Below the pieces are notes generated by a model, which had not been told where the DNA came from, searched no databases, and was given only the letters and a program-made list of their open reading frames with translations. A program made the translations under genes and the position numbers. Below, one piece after another: positions 11,674 to 22,564 of a stretch of 64,000 bases of DNA (its first letter is position 1; each line of letters begins with the position of its first letter). The DNA comes from Celoporthe dispersa. Taxonomy: Eukaryota; Ascomycota; Sordariomycetes; Diaporthales; Cryphonectriaceae. The stretch covers positions 124,001 to 188,000 of the forward strand of contig WAID01000001.1 in assembly GCA_016584495.1 (NCBI GenBank). The letters run 5' to 3'.

Positions 11674-13721
11674 TTACCCAAATAAGCCCTCATCCTCATC
11701 CCAATCATCACTGGAGGCCCGAAGACACGGACCATATTTCTTCTCCCATTTTTCAATCACTTCAGGTTCGAGGTCTGACCCAGGCCGCAAGGATTGGTCG
11801 TTCAGTAAATTTGTCATCCACCACTCACAGTACCCCAACCGCCGCCAATATGACGGGCCTGCTCTTTTCGAGTCCATCTGCTCGCGGACTAGAATGAGCC
11901 CGAAAGCTCGGATCGTGAAAGATGCCAAACCCAGAACTATAAGATCCTGCGCCGCAAATTGGTTAGAAAGCCACTGGCAGCCTTCCGTCTCGTCCACCCA
12001 GTCATCCCTTCCCTTCCAGCCGTTGGGCCAGCCGCTTGTGAGATCTGGGCGGTCGAGCTCAAGCATGAGGAGGCTCATGGGTTCTTCTGACCCCTCGAGA
12101 TCATCTTGTGGAGTCCTTGCGATTTCACGAAGCTCTGAGGTCAGGGAGTTGGTGCAATTCAAGAGCGTGGTGAAACGGATTGTCTTTCCTTTGAAATGCC
12201 CCCAGGTGTGACCGTCAACCAGTTTTGTGGAGAGGGAGCAGAGATTCGTTTGGACTTGCTCTGCTAGTCTGGAACACGTCAGTCATCGACACATTCAATA
12301 TTTCTAGGACCTGAATAGGAACGGTGTTGAATCTACATCATCTTATTTTGAAGCACCGCCTCTTGGTGGTTGTCCCCGTGGGAATTCTCAAGCCATTGAA
12401 AGTCGTTCTGACCGGTGTCGGTGTGCTTCCATTTTTTTTAACACTCGCGGTTAGTTTTTCGTCGCCGGGTCTTGGATAGAATAGCCTGGACTTACAGTCT
12501 CAACCCACTCAGGGTCCAGGACTCCTACATAAGTCTCCGATCCTGGACAAATATGCCAGTTTTTCCCAAACTCAACCGGCTCTAAAGTCACGAAAAGTTG
12601 GCTCATTAGAGGAAATCTTTTGATGATCTCCTCGCCCAGCTGTACTTCCAACTCTGATCGCGTGAAATTATGCTGAGATGCTCCAACTGCTGTCGATCCA
12701 AGTCGGAACCCGAAAATTTGTTGTATTCCGTAGACCCGGTCCGGCTCCCTGGAAGTGGTTCGCTGACCAGATGCGATGAAAGCGGCCAGAGGGTTGCCGT
12801 TTTGCAGGCCGGTCACACCAATGCGACTCACAAGCATCTGATGTCTAGTCGAGGCCTCCGCCGTAGTCTCAGAGTTAGGATCCCAGACATCCTCGTTGAT
12901 GAAGCGTACCATATCTCTGCAAATCCACACGAGAACCCTAAAGCAGAACGGAAAATGAAGTCCGTCCACGACTGGCGACGCCACATCGGCCGCCAGCTGG
13001 CCGTCCCGAGAGAGGAACAGTGCATCCTGTCGGATGAAAGCTTCTTGAAGCGTCCAAAGTGAGAGAACCACGGATCTTGAGCGAGCGATTCCAGGCTTTG
13101 CTGTATTGTGTCCAAGGGGCGTGGTAGCCGCGCCTTTGGATCGAGCCCGCCGGGGATTGATATAGCGGTTAGAATTCTAGTCAGCTGCAAGCCGGAGAAG
13201 GTTGTGAGCCACACAAAAACGTTGTGTGCCCCCCGAAATATATCTGCTTGCCGTCCTACCTCAGCCGCTCCATCGGGAGAGTTGGGCCGTTGGTCGATGC
13301 AAGCGATATCTAGCCACAGAAACTCAACCGGACACGAGATACGATCCGGAGTAGACGCCTCAACATGCGCTTGTGATGGCCCCGTCTGCTCTGTCGTTTT
13401 GGCGAAGCCTGGAACTGCCTGCACCGCCCTGTTGATTGCTGCCATGAAGTCTTGTTGGCCGAAATGCTCTGGGTTAATTCGCGGAACAGTCCACTCAACC
13501 CCATTGATATCTAGAGCTCGAATACCAGGGCATTGGTCGACAGCACGCAGCTCCCAGCGGCCCCAGGTGTAGGTGATTGCGTTATATAACGGCGCCAACG
13601 ATGAGCCATACTTGTTTCCCGGCTGCCAGCAGTACGAAGTCATTGTGGGTACATGGAGAAGGCGGCGAGGCCAGCTGCCAAGGTCCGCTTCGAACTCGGC
13701 TTGCTCCAGGAGGTCAGCCAT
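11674..13721 (-). CDS. HET-domain protein (HET-3), two introns, one frame interruption
   Basis: HET-domain protein of about 630 aa in three exons: 13721-12496, 12407-12337 and 12268-11674. Both introns have GT..AG ends and CTRAY-like branch sites. The N-terminus (SWPRRLLHVPTMTS) mirrors HET-2. The HET blocks are YNAITYTWGRW, FLWLDIACIDQ, EVGRQADIFRGAHNVFVWL, then DPWFS joined out of frame to LWTLQEAFIRQDALF. The frame breaks between DPWFS and LWTLQEAF, at about 13062-13069. Adding one base there makes exon 1 exactly 409 codons and the whole gene 631 codons, so the exon model is self-consistent. The C-terminal exon has an acidic end (SSDDWDEDEGLFG). The break could be a true loss-of-function allele or a base-calling deletion. 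Confidence 0.82.
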
Positions 13722-14474
13722 GATGGTCTCCTCGAAAGCAGCTTAACGCCGACGATGATGTGATAGGGACCGAAAATAAAAAAAATTGACTCCGGTGCCC
13801 CTCTTTCGTATTCTTCTTCTTCTTCTTCTTCTTCTTCTTCTTCTTCTTCTTCTTCTTCTTCTTCTTCTTCTTCTTCTTCTGTATTAATTATCTTCACACA
13901 AGATTGAGATAGCCTTGCGGTCCTGGTGAGCTGGCCGCGAGCGTCGGAACGTTGGGCATTGATTGATGGATCAAGCACAGAAATCCTGCCCAATGGCTAT
14001 TCCTTTAATCTCATTTGCTCGTCAGCGTGAGGACCACCTTGCCCATGCTACGTAAGCGGCGTTCGGCGGGATCTGAGCCCGAGATTGAAACGGGCAGCAA
14101 TCAGCATGCCCCTCTTTGGCGATTACTGCATATAGGATCCCAAAGATCTCTAGGAGTTCCATCCAGCTGCTAGTGCCAAGAAGACTCAAATATGATCAAC
14201 TTAGGCTTGCGTCTCTCCAGGACCACCAGACGTTGCCAGTGCAGGTGTCTTCGGAAGGACTGCGGCGCTGTGCGTTTTCGATCCACTACTCTGTTCAGCA
14301 AAATTTTTACCCTGAGAATTAAAGCCTGATCATAAGTGTGTATGCCACACCACATCCTGGAGCATACCCTGTCAACGACTCAGATAACCTGAATGCATAG
14401 CTAATTACTTATCAGATATTCAGTCTTCGGTCCAAAGCATAAGTATCTTGTCATTCCACACCACCAGACTGACC
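13722..14474. other. Divergent intergenic region between HET-3 and the caspase-like gene
   Basis: The shared 5' region of minus-strand HET-3 and the plus-strand caspase-like gene. It holds the (TTC)n repeat described separately. I see no other gene. Confidence 0.45.
13811..13880. repeat. (TTC)23 microsatellite in the HET-3 upstream region
   Basis: Seventy bases of uninterrupted TTC (GAA on the minus strand), starting 90 bases upstream of the HET-3 ATG. It is probably in the HET-3 promoter or 5' untranslated region. Its frame-open translation as polyglutamate is a by-product of the repeat, not a gene. Confidence 0.95.
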
Positions 14475-16557
14475 ATGACCAACTGGGCAATCTTGATCGG
14501 AGTCGAGCATTACACGGATCTACTAGACCTTCCTGGATGTCAGACCGATGTGAGGCTGATAAGTCGACTACTCCGACAACGATATGGATTCCAAGAAAGG
14601 CATGTGGCAGAGATGACTTGTACCAGTGCTCTGAGCGATGACACATGTGACGACAACATCGGAAGCAAGGCTCCGAACTCGATTCCAACGTACGAGAATA
14701 TCATAGGCGCATTCACAGAGATCCTGAAAAACGGCAGGCGAGGTGATTTACTATATGTGCACTTCTCTGGCTTGGTTTCCTTCCCACCATCTATATTGCC
14801 AAAGTACTCGAACTTAGCAGTCTATCAAGACATAGCACTTCTGCCAGCCAATGTCCCAGGGGACTCCGTCAAGGAAGCAAAGTTTCTACACGATGTGGAG
14901 CTATCAGCCATGCTGAACCAGGTGTGCAAAAGGGGCCTCGAAGTCACAGTCATCCTAGATTGTCGGGGGTCCTTGTTCGAGAAATCAGCACCGGAAAGGT
15001 CAATGTCTTCACTGTTCGACCGGAGCAACTAGAAATGATGTCCTATGGGAAATGGGGACAAGGGAGGCCCGATACGTGGATGACAGACCCTGATCCGGAT
15101 GCTCCGTACACGATGATTACCTCATTCAATGTCGATGGCAGATGTCCTCAGAAATCGCGCCAATCAGACCACGGCTTAGACTACGAAAGTCAGGACGAAG
15201 CTACCGCAGAGAAGCTGGGCTTCCTCACGGCCTGGCTCCTCAAAGCGCTGGGCAACGGAGATACGACCTACAACTTCAAGCAGCTTCTTCGGAGGATTCA
15301 GAAGGCTGCCGAGAATCTTGATGGAATCAGATGCACGGCAAGTACGTCAGGCAATGGCTTTAGAAGGTTCCCCGGTGATTCTTATCTTGACACCATACCG
15401 AGGCTCCCACCGGTATGGCCGGCCCAGGTAGAGCCTCACTGCGGGACTACCAGCGAGGTTTCAATAAGCATCATGGCTGGAAAATTGCATGGGTTGACGA
15501 AAGATGACCTCTTGCTGCTCGTATCGCAGTCGGAAGATGAAATAGCAGGGCTGCACGCGGCGGGGCAACTCAAGACCTGCGGGCTGTTCAGAGTATCACG
15601 AGTCTGCGCATTCTCCAGCACTGCAAGTCTTTGTAGCGGTGGTAGTAACGAGCAGCCTTGTACTTCAAAGCTCAGTGTTATCCCTCTTCACGGTGGTAGG
15701 TTCCTCTTACATTGGTTTCGTTTATTGCATGCACATTCCTGCTTACGAGAACGGAATTAGAAAATGCTGAGGATATCGGGCTCGGACAAGCCTCAGGCCA
15801 GATCAAGATACATGTTCCACCAGTGCCAAACATGTCTCTATCATATCAAGCCATTCTATATCAACGACTACTCAACATTCGCAGCCCCCAGAGTCGGCTA
15901 TCTAGGCTTATCGACGTTAATATTGCTGGCGGCTATCGATATCATCAGCCCGAGCCACCGGTTGTTTACCCGAATTTCGATAGCCAGGGGCGTTTTCACG
16001 TGCTCTCGGGAGACCATCTGGTCATACATATTCGGAACAGAACTCAAGCGGAGCTGTTTGCGCAAATCATCTCTTACGATAGTTCATTTGGCATCAGAGT
16101 CATCTATCCGGATGTTGTGGACCCAGCCGCGCCCCCCAGGCTGGACCCAGTCTCGCTGGCAGCGCCGGGCAGGGTGGAGACCTCCGAGATCTCTGTCCAT
16201 GTACGCCTAGGGTTTCGTGGCTCAGACAGTTCTCCCCGAGGCGGTAACGTCCAAGTGACTGAGATTCTCAAGGTTTTGTTAACGGATCGAGTTGTTTCGT
16301 TCCACAAGTTGGAATTACCACATATCAAGGATGATATATTCTTGGAGCAGAACCATGATCCTGCGACATCATTAGCATCCAGGGTGGCTACAGAGAGCAA
16401 CAAAATTCTGGTGAAGTCAGATGCGAGAGGAACGGAGGAGACCCAAGCACCAGCTGAGGTAGAAAGCTGTGAAGGATCGCCAGATGGATTCTGGTACTCC
16501 CATGACCTGGAGGTTATCATCCATAAAACACCAGAATCACTAGAACGCTCATTGTAG
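14475..16557 (+). CDS. Caspase-like (peptidase C14) protein lacking both catalytic motifs
   Basis: Resembles the fungal ICE-like/metacaspase-type proteins of about 670 aa. The p20-like fold is clear: WAILIGVEHY, LPGCQTDVRLISRLL, PTYENIIGAFTEIL, GDLLYVHFSG and LEVTVILDC. Two things are wrong for an active enzyme. The SGHG motif reads SGLV, with Leu at 14772-14774 where the catalytic His belongs. At 14958-14969 the DCCxSG motif is destroyed: the frame shifts right after the first Asp-Cys, as if one or seven bases were lost, and continues as SGVLVREISTGKVNVF. An intron fits at 15696-15760 (joining HG to ENAEDIG). The C-terminal part (SGDHLVIHIRNRTQAELFAQ, then IRVIYP) looks like the DUF4384-type domain that often follows caspase domains. 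It is tail-to-tail with HET-4, 37 bases apart. ATG 14475 (MTNWAILIG) is preferred to 14448. It is either a pseudoprotease or a pseudogene. Confidence 0.75.
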
Positions 16558-16594
16558 AGTTTATATATCTTCTGCATATAGTTTCCGCAAACTA

Positions 16595-18337
16595 TTATCT
16601 GATGAAAATTTCCCACGGAGAAACATCAGTGAATGATAACTCTTGGCTTGTCAATATCAGGCCCAGCCGCGTGAAATTATGAGCAACACCTCCCTCTCCA
16701 ACCTCCAGCCGTTCTTGAAGATGATCAGAGACGAGAACTAAATACGCATTGGACAAGCCAAAGTTCTCCACTCCGCTCACCGTCCCAAGAGACACCAGCC
16801 CCAGGTCGTGTCCCTGGCTGATGGTTTCCAACATCAGGCAGAGGTGGGAGAGCTGGGTGAATTCGCGGCGTTCGTCTCCGTCTTTATGCGCATTCGCCAG
16901 CTGACAAAAAACATGTCGTTCAGAGACCATCACGGCTCGACCGCACAGGATATTCCCCTTCAGCTCGCCAAGTCCCCTGGTGCCTAGACGTTCTAGGTGA
17001 TGTGCCACAAGTTCGCCCGAGGTTGTGATCCTAGAAAAGCTGGGAGGTGACGGAGGTTCACGCTGGCGAAGAACGGATAGAGGCGTGGCAGCCTTATCCA
17101 TACGCCACTGTGGACACGGTGGCCTGTTTTTATCTTCGCGGTAAAAGGCTTGGACTTCAACCGGCACTTCTTGATGTAGTTTCAGCAAGAAACGCTTCAT
17201 GACCTCGTCAGCGCTGATCTCATATGTCATGGGCATCGAGACGCCGATAGCCCCCATGATTCCGTAGACTCGATCATGATCTCGCGTTGCTGTGCGGTTC
17301 TTGGAGGCCATCAATAGCTCGCCTGCGTTCATGGTGCCAAGCCTGTGCAGCGACACCGTATGGATGGTGTCCATGGCTCGACGGAGCAGCGAGATGTCAT
17401 CCACGTTTAGACCCCAATCACTCCAGAGGTCCGGTCTGTCAAGAAAGCTGTCGCCGTTCTCCCACTCCATGGCATCAGTAAGCTCGTCGAGGATTGTCTG
17501 CATAGTGCTTCCGAGGTGTCTGATCGTGATCGGGTTCCCGGAGTCCCGGTGCACCAGCTGCTCACCCTGCCTGTCGTAAAATATGGCGTCGGGACGGAGT
17601 GCAGCCTCCTGCAACGTCCACAACGAGCTGACCCACGGTATTCCTTCCACAAAGTCTGCCAGTCTCTTCATTCTCCTCCAGGTCTCTGCGTCTCTCTCTT
17701 TCGTCTTGCCGGTGTATTGATAGAATCCACAGGACGGCAGCCCGTCGAAGACCGGAGTGGGGACCATTGCGATAGACTCTGGCACCCAGGAGCAGACTTC
17801 GGCGAGAAAGTCCTCGCCTCCTGTGCCAAGCCACACGGCCGCGCGGGACGCAGATCGGAAGATGGCGCTCTGCTTGCCTATCTCCATGGCCTTCTCTTCA
17901 TCGTCGTCGTTCTGCGGGATGCAGAAGACATCAACCCAGGCACTCATTCCGGCCGCGATCCTCTCTACCGCCGAGTCCAAGTCACTCCTGCTGAAGCGTT
18001 CGTTGGCCGGCGCACACCAGTGTGCACCGTGAATGGGTGTGTCCTGGCCACGTCGCGAAGGGAGCATCCAGCGACCCCAGGTGTACGATATCACGACGTA
18101 CTCGGGAAGAGGGCTGCAGTCTCTGGTTTTAAAAGACACTCTATCCCTCGGGCTATACAATCGTATAGGAAAGGCGACCAGGCTGCCGTTCTCGGCGATG
18201 CGGTTGCGCAAGGTCTGGCCGAGACTTTCGTCGTACGCGGTGCCCCTGCCAGTCCCTTCTCCCCAGGGGCCCCATGCATAGTTCCTACCTGGCGAGAATC
18301 GATGCAGCTCGAAGGAGCCCATGGACCAGTTGGGCAA
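16595..18337 (-). CDS. HET-domain protein (HET-4), intact
   Basis: A 580-aa single-exon HET-domain protein with an unbroken frame. The HET blocks are YVVISYTWGRW (about residue 80), AWVDVFCIPQNDDDEEKAMEIGKQSAIF (about 133-160) and PWVSSLWTLQEAALRPDAIF (about 232-252). A DHDRVYGIMGAIGV block follows near residue 353. HET-1 shares the CIPQ version of the second block, while HET-2 and HET-3 have CIDQ, so the four genes fall into two pairs. The start MPNWSMGSFELH at 18337 is the first ATG of the frame. Its stop lies 37 bases from the stop of the caspase-like gene, so the two transcripts must overlap at their 3' ends. Expected role: trigger of incompatibility or self/non-self cell death (inferred from family). 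Confidence 0.9.
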   Translation of the reverse strand: MPNWSMGSFELHRFSPGRNYAWGPWGEGTGRGTAYDESLGQTLRNRIAENGSLVAFPIRLYSPRDRVSFKTRDCSPLPEYVVISYTWGRWMLPSRRGQDTPIHGAHWCAPANERFSRSDLDSAVERIAAGMSAWVDVFCIPQNDDDEEKAMEIGKQSAIFRSASRAAVWLGTGGEDFLAEVCSWVPESIAMVPTPVFDGLPSCGFYQYTGKTKERDAETWRRMKRLADFVEGIPWVSSLWTLQEAALRPDAIFYDRQGEQLVHRDSGNPITIRHLGSTMQTILDELTDAMEWENGDSFLDRPDLWSDWGLNVDDISLLRRAMDTIHTVSLHRLGTMNAGELLMASKNRTATRDHDRVYGIMGAIGVSMPMTYEISADEVMKRFLLKLHQEVPVEVQAFYREDKNRPPCPQWRMDKAATPLSVLRQREPPSPPSFSRITTSGELVAHHLERLGTRGLGELKGNILCGRAVMVSERHVFCQLANAHKDGDERREFTQLSHLCLMLETISQGHDLGLVSLGTVSGVENFGLSNAYLVLVSDHLQERLEVGEGGVAHNFTRLGLILTSQELSFTDVSPWEIFIR

Positions 18338-19789
18338 CAGCCAAGTCCCAGGCGCACTGCGACGGTCATGGCCGTTGTGTTTGTGAACCTGGCAGGCCGG
18401 GGAAAGAGTACTGTTAGCGGTGATTTCAATGCATAATAATAATACTCAGAAAGCCCACTGTAAGAGATATATTACTGGACAGGAATTAAAGCATGCTCCC
18501 CGAGGCAGAAGCATCTTACTTACAAAGAATGACGGCATTTTGCGACCCTTTGTACACTCAATGGCGGGTCATACATGCAGATTACGAAACAACAGGTCAT
18601 GAGCACCGAGACACGAGCGACAGAGGCAGAGACGGACATTTGGGGTCACGGGTCTCGGGTCCGAACCATAGGCACGACTCCGCCCTACTCAAAGCCACAG
18701 CCACAACCCCATCTTGACAGCGATGACAGCGGCCATCACCTTGACATTTAATTATCTGGTCGGGCTGGGAAACGATCGAAAGCCATGTTTCCTATAAGCA
18801 TAGCTGCGGAATTGCAGTATTCACCCGTGTCAGCTCGAGCCTGAGGTCCTCAGCCAGAGCCTCCGCCCTCTCGCCGCCGTCGACAGAGTCAAATTCTCTT
18901 TAGAAAGGAGAAGGGTCAGGGCTATCAAGGATTTCTCCGCCCCTAGCTCATGTACGTAACGAACTACCATGGCCAACTGCGTAGACCCGAGGGGTTTTCT
19001 GAAGAGATGTTCGCTATGGCAAGGTGTTTTAGGCCTAGGGCCTGCAGTCTGTTCTGTTTTGTTACGTATCCCCAGATAACCTGCTTGTAACAGTATACGT
19101 AGTTTGTAAAGTCATACCGTTGCATGCTCACGGGCTAGCAAGCCACACCACCCCGCCGCCCACTTGCGCCATTCACGATACTGCGATGCAGTGGTGTAAT
19201 TTTGGCAGCATACACCTGCTTCGCTACGGCTAGTTCCGCTTCGAAACCCTATCCAGGCCGCCACGATGTGACGTAAAAACAGTTCTTTAGGTTTGCTAAG
19301 CCGGCACGTATAAGCCGGCTACGCCCAAGCCTCACCGCGTCAGCGTGTGCTAATATACTTTCAGTATGTATGTAGTAAGTAGAGCACTCAGGGGCTATAT
19401 TGCGGGTTCAGACTCCTGATATAAAATAGGGGGTCATAGACCGGTCCAGCACGTCATGTCGGCGTGCGTGGAGCCTGGGGACGTAAAAGCCTTCCAGGCA
19501 TGACGTGTCCAAACCTCCGCTGCGTTTACACAGCACACTGCTTAACGCCGAGGCCAGAGATGTGCGCGAGTTGTGAAGATGCATCATCACAAGATATAAA
19601 TTATATAAAAGAGGATTCCGGGCAACACAATGGCTCCCCTCGTGGCTTGGTCTTATTGCATCAGTTGACAGCAGCAGTGCAGTGCAGCAGAACCTCTCTC
19701 TTGTCACTCGCTCAACCCCTCTCGGCACTGCCTGTATTAATTATCATCCATCTTGACCAGCCCGAGCCTGCCATCCGAAAGAAAGAAAA
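18338..19789. other. Intergenic region, probable promoter of the propeller gene
   Basis: No supported gene. The right end carries TATA-like sequences at about 19594-19610, roughly 180 bases upstream of the next ATG. A short motif near 19403-19415 looks like a tRNA T-loop but has no matching tRNA arms. Confidence 0.45.
19594..19610 (+). promoter_or_regulatory. Candidate TATA box of the secreted propeller gene
   Basis: Two adjacent TATA-like motifs (TATAAA and TATATAAAA) about 180-195 bases before the ATG at 19790. The position suits a long fungal 5' leader. It is supported only by sequence match. Confidence 0.35.
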
Positions 19790-20770
19790 ATGTACTCGAA
19801 ATCTGTTCTGGCTGGCCTTTCTGCCGTTGTCAACCTCGCCTCGGCGACTGCGACTGTACGGACTCTGTACCAGGGCAACAGCAGCATTACCTGGCTGGAG
19901 AACCTGCGGGTTCGGTCCAACGGGAACGTCCTCGCAACCCAGATCGGCCCCCCTGCCAACCTCCTCTCCTTCGACCCCAGCCAGGAAAACCCAGAAACCG
20001 TCCTCATCAGCACCTTTCCCTCCATCCTGGGCCTGAGCGGCATTACCGAGGTCAGCCACGATGTTTTCTATATCACAGGCGCCAACACTACCGGCGAGAA
20101 CATCTCCGACCCCCCCAAAAACGCGACCAAGGTCTGGAAGGTCGACTTCAACCAGGGCGACGGCAACAACCCGGCTATCGAGCTTATCGCCGAGCCTGTC
20201 CTGCCGCTCGTAACCGACTTCAACGGCCTAACCACCTTCAACGAGTCCATCATCCTGGCCTCCGCCACCTTCCAGGACACTGTGGTCGCCATGAACATTG
20301 ACACCGGCGACTACTGGACCGCCTTCGAGGATTCCCTCATGTCTTCCATCAACGGCATCAAGGCTGCCGCGGACGGCTACCTGTACTGGACCGAATCGAG
20401 CGGTCTGGTGCGCGCCCCCATGTACGACAACCTGACTCTCGGCACTGCCGAGCTTATATATGACGGCTCCTACGATGATTTTGCCATCTCCTACGATGGG
20501 TTTGCCCTTGCCCAGAACGGCACTAGGTATGCATACATGGCCTCCAACGAGGACGCGTGTCAGCAGCTCGTCTTTAACGATGCCACCGGAAGCGTGAGCT
20601 CCGCCTCCGACATCGCGGGTACAAACAATGTGACGACGTGGGGCAAGTCGACCGGCTGCGACTTTGGCCGTACCGCTTGGCAGAAGAACAAGGTGTACTG
20701 CACCACGGGCGGCAGTCTAGAGACTGGGTCGACCCTCGGCGGTCAGCTCTTCGAGCTCACCGTCTACTAA
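19790..20770 (+). CDS. Secreted six-bladed beta-propeller protein (SMP-30/gluconolactonase-like)
   Basis: A 326-aa intronless protein. A signal peptide covers about residues 1-19 (MYSKSVLAGLSAVVNLASA). The rest has repeated propeller-like strands, each with a hydrophobic/glycine pattern: LENLRVRSNGNVLATQ, GITEVSHDVFYITGAN, FNGLTTFNESIILASA, INGIKAAADGYLYWTESS and DDFAISYDGFALAQNG. Sequons (NSS, NTT, NAT, NES, NLT, NGT, NVT) suggest heavy N-glycosylation. This pattern is seen in fungal SMP-30/gluconolactonase/LRE-like secreted proteins, some of which sit in secondary-metabolite clusters. No biosynthetic gene is nearby here, so its substrate is unknown. The preceding bases (GAAAAATG) give a good fungal start context. 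Confidence 0.72.
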   Translation: MYSKSVLAGLSAVVNLASATATVRTLYQGNSSITWLENLRVRSNGNVLATQIGPPANLLSFDPSQENPETVLISTFPSILGLSGITEVSHDVFYITGANTTGENISDPPKNATKVWKVDFNQGDGNNPAIELIAEPVLPLVTDFNGLTTFNESIILASATFQDTVVAMNIDTGDYWTAFEDSLMSSINGIKAAADGYLYWTESSGLVRAPMYDNLTLGTAELIYDGSYDDFAISYDGFALAQNGTRYAYMASNEDACQQLVFNDATGSVSSASDIAGTNNVTTWGKSTGCDFGRTAWQKNKVYCTTGGSLETGSTLGGQLFELTVY

Positions 20771-21395
20771 GTAGCCAGTCAAGAGGCACTGAATATATTC
20801 CACACTGTAGAATAAGTCAAATGATTTAAAACTTGAGCCTTGTCTTGTTGTGGTGAGTAGTAGTGTATCATGTGGTAGGCTGAACTTAGTTAGGCAAAGC
20901 ATATGAAGGTGTCTCCTAGACCCCTATGGATTCTCCCGTTTCGCACAAAACTTTTGAGGGCACAAAACGACAGCTATGCACAGTCCTCGCTAGAATGGTG
21001 TGCTCGTATAGTCGACATCGTAGGCAGGCTGAAGATTATAAATAAGATGCCTTCTCCATCTTTCAGGTTTGAGCCTTATAAATAAGCATCTTTAAATTGC
21101 TATTATTATTTTCAAGTCTATTGTGTTGCCACCGTGTTTTGTACTAATAGCACCGGGTCGATAGGTGCAGCCATTCGGAAGCCCTGTTGTGTTGAGTTAT
21201 TCCCAAGCTATTTGCTTAATCTACCAGATATTTTTTCAAACCAGAGAATATTCATTTGTGTGTGTATATTTCCAGCTATGATCCAGCCACTGCTTGTCCT
21301 CCAGAAGACGCCCATCCGGATTTGCCCTATCTTAGCACGTCTTCCAACAGGACACTCTCCATCGACTATGGCCCGTCTACTCAGCAATAACGCAA
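20771..21395. other. Intergenic, no gene seen
   Basis: AT-rich sequence between the 3' ends of the convergent propeller gene and RBR ligase gene. Nothing coding is supported. Confidence 0.45.
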
Positions 21396-22564
21396 TTAGC
21401 CTTCCGTATACGGCTCGCAGTTGCAAGACTTCCAAGGCTCGCCGCAGAGGTAGCAGAATTCCGCCTTGCAAAGACAACCTATTCGTCGTGTCAGAAAGTC
21501 TGTTCATGAGTTGCGCTAGAAGTAATGTAGTCACGAGTTAGAATATTGATGGACTTACTAATATGATTGCAGCCCGAACGCAGCTCGACAAGGCGGCCAC
21601 AAGACTTGCATCGGCGCCATCCCCTCTCCCTGGCGAGGGTCAAGACCTTCTTGGTAGCAGGATCACCAGCACAGTCTGCGTCATGCCTAGCGGCCTTGCA
21701 TAAGATACAAGTTCGGAAATTGCAAGCGACACAATGCCCAGTGGTGCCCTTTACAAATTGCGGCGGGATGAAACGAGAGCAATCGGCTTTGTGGCAATAG
21801 GTAGGATCGGGCGTCTCTTTTTCCAACTTGCGGGCCAGGTATTGCCCGTAGAGAGTCTCGGTAAGGAACTTTCGGTTGCTTTCCGCCGGGATAGGCTGTT
21901 GGCAGCATTGTGGAGGGAACAGCGAGTCATCGCTCAATGACAGGGTGAACAGTTTCCGAAGGCAGCCACGGCAGTACTCGTGGGAGCAGGGAGCTCGGAA
22001 AACTTGGTCGGAGAAATACTCGTCTTTGCAGCTTGTGCAAACCCTCTGATTGTATCGTTTGGTAGATCGCATGGCGGCCCAGCTGGACGGCCCGGCCTGG
22101 GTGATGGAGTCGTCACCGCTTTTGTGAAGACTGGCGTTGTAGATAGTCTGTATCTTGTCCAAAAACTCATTTTCTAGTACCGTATCATCGTCATCGTTCT
22201 GCTGCGAGCTAGGGGTGTTGGAGAAGTGTGAAGTCTCCCTCAAAGGGCCGTCGTTGATCTGTAGAGTAAAATTCCGATCTTCGGTAGCTTGCGCCTCCTC
22301 CTCGACGTGGGCAATGATGACCTCGGCGTCTTGACGGACGGCATCGGCAATGCTCTGAGCCATGCTGCGGTCTGCTAACATCATGGCAGCGGCCTGGAGG
22401 TTGGCCCTGTAGCACTCGAGAGCCATTTCAAAGTCAGTCAGATTTCCCTCGTGCTGCTTGCCCTTTTGAAGGGCAGACAGCTCCTCTGCATCCTCCAACT
22501 GGATCTGGGCAATAACACGCATCGTCTCATTGTCTATATCGATGAGGGGGAAGCCGACATCCAT
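21396..22564 (-). CDS. RBR-type (RING-IBR-RING) E3 ubiquitin ligase
   Basis: About 362 aa in two exons: 22564-21559 and 21478-21396. An N-terminal region of about 165 aa starts MDVGFPLIDIDNETMRVIAQ and is rich in helix and acid. RING1 follows (CTSCKDEYFSDQVFRAPCSHEYC...), then the IBR (YCHKADCSRF...CNFRTCILCKAARH) and RING2 (RRCKSCGRLVELRSGCNHISCLC...EFCYLCG). The intron at 21479-21558 lies one residue before the predicted catalytic RING2 cysteine (in HISC). Splicing restores the whole RING2 and a short tail ending CEPYTEG. RBR ligases pass ubiquitin through that cysteine to substrate. The target is unknown. The frame continues upstream to about 22684 after an acceptor-like site with a TGCTAAT branch, so an extra 5' exon is possible. 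Confidence 0.85.

Noticed and set aside
13640..13993. Minus-strand open frame with a long polyglutamate run
   Set aside because: It is created by the (TTC)23 repeat and overlaps the HET-3 start in another frame.
19380..19440. tRNA-like T-loop sequence (GGGTTCAGACTCC)
   Set aside because: No acceptor, D or anticodon arm could be formed around it.
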